A stretch of 64,000 nt of DNA, from NCBI GenBank assembly GCA_028583685.1, contig JAMXIF010001210.1, positions 8,720,828 to 8,784,827 of the forward strand, written 5' to 3'. The stretch comes from Petaurus breviceps papuanus. Taxonomy: Eukaryota > Chordata > Mammalia > Diprotodontia > Petauridae. The notes under the pieces were generated by a model, which was not told the DNA's origin, searched no databases, and was given only the letters and a program-made list of their open reading frames with translations. Below, one piece after another: positions 57,520 through 64,000 of this stretch; positions within the stretch are counted from its first letter, which is position 1, and every line of letters begins with the position of its first letter. A program made the translations under genes and the position numbers.

Positions 57520-57675
57520 GGAGGTACCTAAGATTATCTTCTGTTGCAAGCTTCTTATTTTTTAGAGAGGGAAATAAAGGACAGAGAGAGCAAGTAATTT
57601 GCTTAAGGTGACAAAATAAGTCGTATGGCTGAGATTTGAAGGTCACTCCAAATCTAAGGTTTTCATTCTACTTTA
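57520..57675 (-). mobile_element. MIR-like fragment
   Basis: AGAGAGCAAGTAATTTGCTTAA and GCTGAGATTTGAAGGTCACT fit a reverse MIR. Confidence 0.6.
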
Positions 57676-58290
57676 CCAAACAACTACAGCTTTTTAGTGG
57701 AGGCAAGGGGCACTGGAAGTGGAGATCTATATAGGCAGGAGATACTTGAGTCCCAATGATTTGTCAGCATTCTACTTTTACATAACTTATGCTTAATCAA
57801 AAACAGGTTAATCTAGGTGTGAGGATTTGGTTAACAAAGTGAAGCAGATTGGTAGGGGACTCTTTCCCACTTTGTATTTGAGAATGGGTGTAGAGGGGGA
57901 GAAGAGAAGAATAATTTATAAATAAATGACTACCTCAATTGACCAATATAAAATTTAGACTTTATATTCAGAATACTGAGCAATGTTATACCCTTCAAAA
58001 TCTAAATCTTACAAGTCAGATTGCTCCTAACCCAAGATTATTTAAATACTCAGCCTTTTTAATTATCACAACTAATAATCATAGAATATCAGGTTTCTGC
58101 CTTCTTTTTCTGTTCCTCTTTCTCTATGTCAGTTCAAACAAGTCTTCCCAAATTTCTCAAAATCTGTCCCTGTAGTCATTTCTTCTGGTTAAATAATATT
58201 TATTATGTTCATAAATTATAATTTGTAAAGAAGTTGATACATACTTCCTTAGTTTCCTGTTCTTTCTTATAACAAAAGTCCTGTTAGTAC
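57676..58290. other. Unassigned DNA
   Basis: I recognise no gene or repeat. A 78-codon frame at 57939-58175 has no domain. Confidence 0.4.
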
Positions 58291-58309
58291 ATCTGTCTAT
58301 CCATCTATC

Positions 58310-58369
<60 letters not shown>

Positions 58370-58382
58370 GTCTGTCTGTCTA

Positions 58383-58421
<39 letters not shown>

Positions 58422-58441
58422 GCCTGTCTGTCTGTCTATCT
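58291..58441 (+). repeat. Compound (TCTA)n/(TCTG)n array
   Basis: About 18 TCTA units followed by about 18 TCTG units with two TCTA and one CCTG interruptions. It is the same motif pair as at 19687 but on the opposite strand, and longer. Confidence 0.97.
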
Positions 58442-58689
58442 AACATGTCTTGAATCTCTGAAATATATGGTTAGATGTTTTTTAAGATATTTTCCTCTTG
58501 GATTAGAAAAAAAATAGACTAAAGTACTTAGGTCAACTGGGATGGTGTCATAATGCTAACCTAATTATCCATTAAATCTAGTCATTTAACTTTAATTCCC
58601 ATTTTTTACACATTTCTCCAATCACTCTGCTCTACACCTATTACATTTAGACTGCATAGTTCTATTAATAAATCTTAGATCTATAACCA
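58442..58689. other. Unassigned DNA
   Basis: I recognise nothing. Confidence 0.4.
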
Positions 58690-58885
58690 GAAGTTTCCTT
58701 AAAGATCATATAATTCAATCTCATTTTATACATAAATTGAGGTCTATAGATGCCTAGCCCCGGATTAGAGCGGTAGAAAACAGCAAAATCAAGATAAAAA
58801 GTGAAATCCTTTGATTTTTAAAAAATTTTGAATCCCTTGATTTTAAATATAGAGATCATACCACTATACCACACTGCCTCTTCCA
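58690..58885 (-). mobile_element. MIR-like fragment
   Basis: TTCCTTAAAGATCATATAAT, CATTTTATACATAAATTGAGG and ACCACTATACCACACTGCCT mark both ends of a diverged reverse MIR. Confidence 0.62.
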
Positions 58886-59269
58886 TGATTGGGCTAATCT
58901 AAACCAGAATATAACTATATTTTCATCGAAACATCTGATTCAGGAGACTCCATTTCTTCCAGGCATTCAAAAGAAAAGGAAGCTTCTCAGAAGGTACCTT
59001 ATTATGGATACCCAAAAGAAAAGGTTTAACAATATACTTCAATGACCCCACATATAGAATGATGGAGCATGCTTTGGGTGGTACACAGGATGGTGTTTTC
59101 TTAAACTTCTAATATACAACACATCCCTTGGGGGAGGGGTCCTCATCCATATCAAAAGGAAGCACCACTAATCCAAGGTAGACAAAATTTGAACTATTAC
59201 TTTGGGCAATTTCATTTGTTCAGTTAAAGCAAAGTATCTCTTCTAGCTCACTGCAGAAGGACCAATCAT
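58886..59269. other. Unassigned DNA
   Basis: I recognise nothing. Confidence 0.4.
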
Positions 59270-59530
59270 GAAGAATGGAAGAATCACAGGATTTGAGAGT
59301 CGAACAGGACTTCGGTAACTTTCTAGTCTAACTTGGACCTAAAGAATCCCCACAAACACAACTAAAAAGTCATCACTTAGATCTCCACTGAAGACCTTCA
59401 GTGACGAAGAATTCACTGCCTCTTGAGGTAGCTCATTTCACCTTTGGTTATTCTTCTTAATTGTTAGGATGTTTTATCTTATGCCAGTCCTCAATCTGTA
59501 TTTTCCAATTCATACCAAGCAAGTAGCACA
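59270..59530 (-). mobile_element. L3/CR1 LINE 3' region
   Basis: CACAGGATTTGAGAGTCGAA, CTGAAGACCTTCAGTGACG, AGAATTCACTGCCTCTTGAG and TAATTGTTAGGATGTTTTAT follow the reverse L3 3' end. It is the third L3 3' copy in the window. Confidence 0.82.
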
Positions 59531-59560
59531 GACCTTAAATTAATTTTTAAAACCTAATGA

Positions 59561-59839
59561 GAAGCTAAGAATGGTGTCATATGCCTGTGATCCTTAAAAA
59601 CAGGAAAGATGAAACTGGTGAATGACTAGAGTATAGTATCTCTGAGCTGCAGCTGGGCTAATTTGGTCAGGTGGCCATGCAAAATCCAACACTGCCCTGC
59701 AATAAGGAGTCACTAGAACAAACAAGGTGGATAAAACTGTGACATGGGGTAGAAAAATAGAGTTGATCAAAGAGTTCATGACAATCAGTAATGGGATCAG
59801 GCCTGTGAACAGCCACTGAACTCTGGGAAACCCAGTATT
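59561..59839 (+). pseudogene. 7SL (SRP) RNA retropseudogene
   Basis: The segment aligns along its whole length with 7SL RNA, the scaffold of the signal recognition particle. The start ATGGTGTCATATGCCTGTGA fits the 7SL 5' domain GGTGGCGCGTGCCTGTAG. TCTCTGAGCTGCAGCTGGGC fits TTCTGGGCTGTAGTGCGC. CAATCAGTAATGGGATCAGG, then CCTGTGAACAGCCACTGAAC, fits the 3' Alu-domain strand GTGGGATCGCGCCTGTGAATAGCCACTGCACTCC. An A run at 59840-59847 follows. It is about 280 bp, near the 300-nt parent. The divergence and A tail indicate an old LINE-copied pseudogene, not a functional SRP RNA gene. Confidence 0.85.
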
Positions 59840-59847
59840 AAAAAAAA

Positions 59848-60154
59848 TGAAGGGAATTCAGTGCTGTATGCATGGAGATAGTATGCAGACAGTAGATTCA
59901 AATATTCTTTAATCACTTTCAGATCATCCTCCAATACAGTGTTTAACTTTGGATATGGCATATCTTCACTAAGGTGTATTCCCTGAATGACATACAGTCA
60001 ATGGAGTTTTAAGAATGGCAGTAGTATGAATTGATGTTTTTCTTTAAACACATTAAGAAAAATAAAAACAGTTCTTTCATTATTTAAAGATTTATCTGGA
60101 GAAAGAAGAATTATTTCACTACCTGGAGGCAGATGGCATAATATTAATAATTGT
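59848..60154. other. Unassigned DNA
   Basis: I recognise nothing. Confidence 0.4.
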
Positions 60155-60670
60155 CATTGTTGTTTGTCCTTCATTTTGTAAGAGGACACGTGACATCGTA
60201 GGATGATGTCTTAACTTGCCCATGAATTAGATTTAAGTGAGGCAGAATTGCAGTCATCAGTCTCACTTTCTCTTCCATAGTCATCAAAGACCAGTGATAA
60301 GACAAAAGTCAAGACAAATGGTGATGCCCTGAGATGTAATGAATGTAATGGAAGACCTTGGTGTCTTCAATGTCTGACTAAGCTCTTAGCCCTCCAAAAT
60401 GCCTGATTCAGCCACTTTCACTGACATTGGAACAAATTGTTTTCATCTGCGTAGTCCATTGGGGAAGTCTTCACATGCTTGCAGTAAACATCTCCTTAAA
60501 TCACTGACACATGTGAGGCCTGTCGGTTACCCTCAACATGGTTTAGCTTATCTGCCAAGATGCTGCTACTAGGATTTGGCTACAGTGCATGCTACAGCGT
60601 CTTGGAGCCACAGGTTGAATGAAAGGTGGAGACCAAAGGTAAATGAGCAGTCCTGAAAAGAGCTCCACAG
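60155..60670 (+). mobile_element. Marsupial interspersed repeat of unnamed family
   Basis: TTGTTGTTTGTCCTTCATTT, GATTTAAGTGAGGCAGAATT, ATTGGAACAAATTGTTTTCA and GAATGAAAGGTGGAGACCAA are text I recall from a dispersed marsupial repeat of about 500-600 bp. I cannot name its class. It has no open frame. The strand follows the text as I recall it. Confidence 0.5.
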
Positions 60671-61040
60671 ACTTTCACGCCACAGATGTGAGTCTTCCCT
60701 GAACACTTTATATACCCCAGTATTAATAGTACAGTGTTGGAAAAGGTAGAACTAATCAATCTATGTCTATGCTTATCTTTAAAAATAATTATTTTCAAAA
60801 AAGTAATAAAATAATCACTTTTAAAAAAAGAATTTTTCCTGCTAAAGTTGGTAACACGAAAGGCTATAACTAAGCTCAGTTCTCCCAAGAAACTCGTCAC
60901 TCAAGATAAATAGGGTGCTAGATGAAGTGATGATCAATGAATACTCCATTCAAACTTATTTTGAACCATCAATGAGTACTCTTCCTGTCTCGTCATTCAT
61001 CCACTTTCAAATCCACCTAATTGAACTATGGACTAGCTGA
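60671..61040. other. Unassigned DNA
   Basis: I recognise nothing. A 102-codon minus-strand frame at 60592-60900 overlaps the preceding repeat and has no domain. Confidence 0.4.
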
Positions 61041-61235
61041 AAGGGATGGGGAACCTAGGTCTCAAGGCCACATTGGCCCTCTACATCCTCAAGTGGGCTC
61101 TGATTGAATCCAAACTTTACAGAATAAATCCCCTTAGTATAAGGATTTGTTCTACAAAATGGGCTCAGTTAAAAGGCCACACCAAAGGACCTAGAAAGCC
61201 ACATGTGGCCTCAAGGCTTCATGTTCCCCACCCTG
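61041..61235. mobile_element. Palindromic hAT-type MITE
   Basis: Ends AAGGGATGGGGAACCTAGG and ATGTTCCCCACCCTG, inner arms AAGGCCACATTGGCCCTCTA and its partner near 61187-61207, and the central pair ACAGAATAAATCCCC / GGATTTGTTCTACAAAA mark the same palindrome as at 34596. It is about 195 bp. No convincing TSD survives. Confidence 0.82.
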
Positions 61236-61259
61236 GCACTAACACACTTCTCAGAATCA

Positions 61260-61440
61260 TGGGATCATAGGATTATAAATCTAACTCTGGATCCTTGTAG
61301 TTCACCTAGTAAAATCCCTTCCTTTTACAGATGAGAAAATGGAGACCTAAAGAAGTTACCATCTTCTCTACAAGAACATCATGGACTTTGCTGAATATTT
61401 GTTGCACATAACATATGCTTAAGAAGTCTTTGTTGGATGA
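61260..61440. mobile_element. MIR-like and L2-like fragments
   Basis: CCTTTTACAGATGAGAAAATGG (61320-61341) is reverse MIR text. GAATATTTGTTGCACATAAC (61391-61410) is sense L2 tail text. Two old fragments abut. Confidence 0.5.
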
Positions 61441-62015
61441 TTTCACTTTGGTAAGGTTAGGCTTCCTTGATTCATCCAGAGTGGTGTCCTTGTTTTAGAT
61501 ACAGGTATAGGGTTTAGGTTTGCAAATAGAACTTTCTGGCCCCAGAGACTCTTCCTTTCAGCTTCGATCTGTTTTGCTCTGATTCGTGCCACCTCTATCA
61601 TCTACCCTAGAAATACTGATGCCTCCAGTATCTCCTAAACCTTGTTTTGGCTTTGTAACTATACTTCATTCAATACACCTGCATTTACTTATACATATTC
61701 TTGGGAACTTTGGATCTTTTGATCTTTGCAAAATTATATATCAGCAGATTAAATCTAACAGTTTACATTCACAAAGGTCCTTCTGTGCAAAGAGTAGTAG
61801 ATAGTTACTGAGCACACAGAATTAAACCATACATTAATTACTCCAGGGAAATTTTGACTTAGAGATAAATATGCAAATCATTTTTCATTAGCATGTGGAA
61901 ATAATGAGCTTGCATGGTGAAAATACTTTAATAGATCTTAACAATCACTCATATAGCACAGTATCTACATATATCAAAAGGAAATGGATAGGACTATAAC
62001 ATAAAAACACACCCA
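61441..62015. other. Unassigned, repeat-poor DNA
   Basis: No repeat is recognised. The AT-rich segment 61830-61920 holds a perfect octamer, ATGCAAAT, at 61871-61878, with TTAATTA and CATTAGCATG close by. See the separate finding. Confidence 0.4.
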
Positions 62016-62188
62016 TGGGGTGGCTAGGTGGTGCAGTGAATAGAGCATCAGCCCTGGAGTCAGGAGGACCTGAGTTCAAATCCGACCTCAGACACTTAAC
62101 ACAAAAAAACTAGCTGTGTGACCTTGGATAAGTCACAACCCCAATTGCTCTCCAAAAAGCAAATAAAATAAAATAATTAAATTAAATT
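62016..62188 (+). mobile_element. WSINE1-like SINE
   Basis: Full head GGGGTGGCTAGGTGGTGCAG, body GAGTCAGGAGGACCTGAGTT and an (AAAT)n-like tail. The TSD AAAACACACCCA at 62004-62015 and 62189-62200 is perfect over 12 bp. Its closeness to the inferred consensus suggests it is one of the youngest insertions here. Confidence 0.95.
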
Positions 62189-62200
62189 AAAACACACCCA

Positions 62201-62839
62201 GAGAGAAAAGCTGGGAAGATAGAACTTTGCATGAAATATAATTTTCTGGGAAAGTAAGACTGAGCATGTTTGCTTTGTGATGAATATTTTTCTAGGGGCC
62301 CACTGAATCACTCTTGGTCAGTTCATATTGAAATTCTTTGCTAGGCAGAGGAGAAAAAGGAATAAAGAGGGAATGAGTCTATAAGATTTTGAATCTCTAA
62401 TCTGCCAAGAGATAATAAACACATCTCTCACCTTTTGACACACACACACACACACACACAGGTGGAGACAGAGCGCACAGGGAACGAAGGGTTTATAGTA
62501 TCCCTCATGTCACCCTAATGATCAATCTGAATAGGGTGCTTACCTTAAGCCCATCCCTTCACTAGGGTCACTTTGCTAACCCATTGCTTTGAGATATTTA
62601 CCCATTGCTTTGAGGTATCTACCTAGGATCCACACCTCACCTCCCAAAAATGGTTATGTAAACCTTCTCCTTCTTGCTCCCTCTGTAACTCTCAATTCAT
62701 ACAGCACCACTATTATTCTGGCTTCAATATGCCTCTACGTAGCAAATAATGTCAATATACCTCTTACAGGGTAACAATTATTTCCACGATGATGATGAAT
62801 AAAAAATGATAATAATAGTAAAAATAGTAATCATAATCG
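62201..62839. other. Unassigned DNA
   Basis: A (CA)n run lies at 62438-62460. I recognise nothing else. Confidence 0.4.
62438..62460 (+). repeat. (CA)n microsatellite
   Basis: About 11 CA units. Confidence 0.95.
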
Positions 62840-62940
62840 CACACATTTATAGTGCTTTCGTATCCTTGAAACATTTAATATGTATTATCTCATTGTGGTC
62901 TTCAAAATAGTGTTGTGAGTCAAGTAATCCAATACAAGGT
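62840..62940 (-). mobile_element. MIR-like fragment
   Basis: CACATTTATAGTGCTTTCGT and GTATTATCTCATTGTGGTCT match reverse CORE-SINE text. Confidence 0.55.
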
Positions 62941-63009
62941 GTCATGGAAAGTTTTTAACCCAGCCTCCTCTATTTTATGACAAGAAAAAAGAGGCACAGT
63001 TGTTTAGAG

Positions 63010-63290
63010 GGAGGTAATTTTGATGACAGCTTGGTGTAAACTGAATATTAGACTTGTGACCGGGAAAACTTGAGTTAAGATTCTATCTCAAATATTTACT
63101 AGCTGTGTGCATCTGGGTAAGTTATGTAAGTTACTTACCCTGCCCTACAACCTCTCACCCCTATTTCATCTATAAAATGGAAATAATCGAGCCCATTCAG
63201 TGTTATTGTGAAAATTGAATGAGAAACTATATGGGAAGCATTTTGCAAATTTTAAGGCACTCTATAAATTTTAGCTATTATTATTATCTC
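63010..63290 (+). mobile_element. MIR-like SINE
   Basis: TTGAGTTAAGATTCTATCTC, TTACTAGCTGTGTGCATCTG, CATCTATAAAATGGAAATAA and the end TTAGCTATTATTATTAT are in sense order and nearly complete. Confidence 0.78.
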
Positions 63291-64000
63291 ATTCTCATTT
63301 TTTTTCAATGGGGTTCAGAGAGAAATTGACTGGGAAGTTGCTATATTGTTACTACTCTTTTGTGCTGAATGCTCTACACACTAGTGGAGAGATGAACACA
63401 ATAACTGCTTTTTGTATTTCAATAAATGCATTAGAGTGAACTGTTTCCATTGTGGGCTCCCAGAAAGCATTGTTGGCACAGGTCTGAAGCAGAAGCGGCA
63501 ATGGGGCAATGTGCTTTTGTTTCCTTGGCCAAATTTCTATGCTCTGGAAATAATAGCAATAATAGGATGTGTTTTTCTCATTGTTGGTTATTGAAGACAA
63601 GGGAAGAAAAGACAATTTGGGAAGGGGACAGCTAGTTAAGGGGAAATTGTCTGAGATTGGGTGTGGATTTCTAGGTCGTAATTTACAATAGAGGGTTGAC
63701 AGATTCCTAGCCAGAGATGGAGTATACTTAAGAAAAACTGAAAAAAAAAATCTGTTTGCCAGTTATCTTGAAAATCTAATGAAAAAGACTTTCAGAATTA
63801 AAAAGGAAGGGGAAGGGGGAACATTGCTTATGTTTATCCCCATTAGATATTATAGAGAGTAACCTGAAGAAGGAAGAATAGTAGCTGAGATAGACAAACA
63901 TCCCTTAAAGGAGTCAGTAGAAAACCTATGGGCTTAAGTGTATTTACCAAGTATGTAGTTAGAATTAAGAGGAACCAGAGACCCTAAAGCAAAGGGATAG
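63291..64000. other. Unassigned DNA
   Basis: Overlapping frames of 60, 61 and 87 codons on both strands at 63352-63635 have no domain. No repeat is recognised. Confidence 0.4.

Noticed and set aside
58291-58441. Regular array that might suggest CRISPR-like repeats
   Set aside because: It is a simple tetranucleotide repeat with no unique spacers, in a eukaryotic genome.

Overview
This window looks like non-coding nuclear DNA from a marsupial, most likely an Australian one. I see no intact protein-coding gene. The diagnosis rests on the repeats: many tRNA-derived SINEs with the head GGGGCAGCTAGGTGG and the tail TGTGTGACCTTGGGCAAGTCA (WSINE1-like), SINEs with an RTE-type tail, marsupial-style LINE-1, RTE, old CR1/L3, L2 and MIR copies, a palindromic hAT-type MITE and solo LTRs. 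Repeat names come from memory of family consensus sequences; no database was searched. The base composition is AT-rich, and the only clearly GC-rich stretch is a ferritin retrocopy.

Layout. 1-6960: AT-rich DNA, a 5'-truncated LINE-1 with perfect 13-bp target-site duplications (TSDs), SINEs, a MYL6 processed pseudogene whose tail has become a GA microsatellite, and a CR1/L3 reverse-transcriptase remnant. 6961-15345: a LINE-1 mosaic. A plus-strand ORF1-to-endonuclease part meets a minus-strand ORF2 tail to tail near 9935; the minus copy carries a younger LINE-1 3' end and a SINE, and another plus-strand LINE-1 3' end follows. 15346-34290: mostly unassigned DNA with L3, MIR and L2 scraps, a small hAT-type MITE with an 8-bp TSD, a candidate solo LTR inside a SINE, and tetranucleotide arrays. 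34290-36600: nested SINEs, a second MITE copy inside a MIR, and a dimeric SINE with its own TSDs. 36601-44085: a possible LTR, an RTE reverse-transcriptase remnant and nested SINEs.

44090-49600: the richest part. A degraded LINE-1 ORF2 is split by a ferritin light chain (FTL) retrocopy that keeps its iron-responsive element, by a SINE that itself holds a solo LTR, and by a second related solo LTR with a 5-bp TSD. 49780-64000: an L3 3' end, a second dimeric SINE with the same internal junction, a possible conserved enhancer near 53.0-53.3 kb, MIR and L2 fragments, a 24-bp perfect palindrome, a 7SL (SRP) RNA retropseudogene, a third MITE copy and an octamer-containing AT-rich segment.

No set of genes works together here. 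The window records successive retrotransposition: LINE-1 machinery probably made the SINEs and the MYL6, FTL and 7SL copies, and nesting gives their relative ages. The items most worth a second look are the dimeric SINE family, the FTL retrocopy with an intact iron-responsive element, the tail-to-tail LINE-1 junction, the solo LTR family and the possible enhancers.
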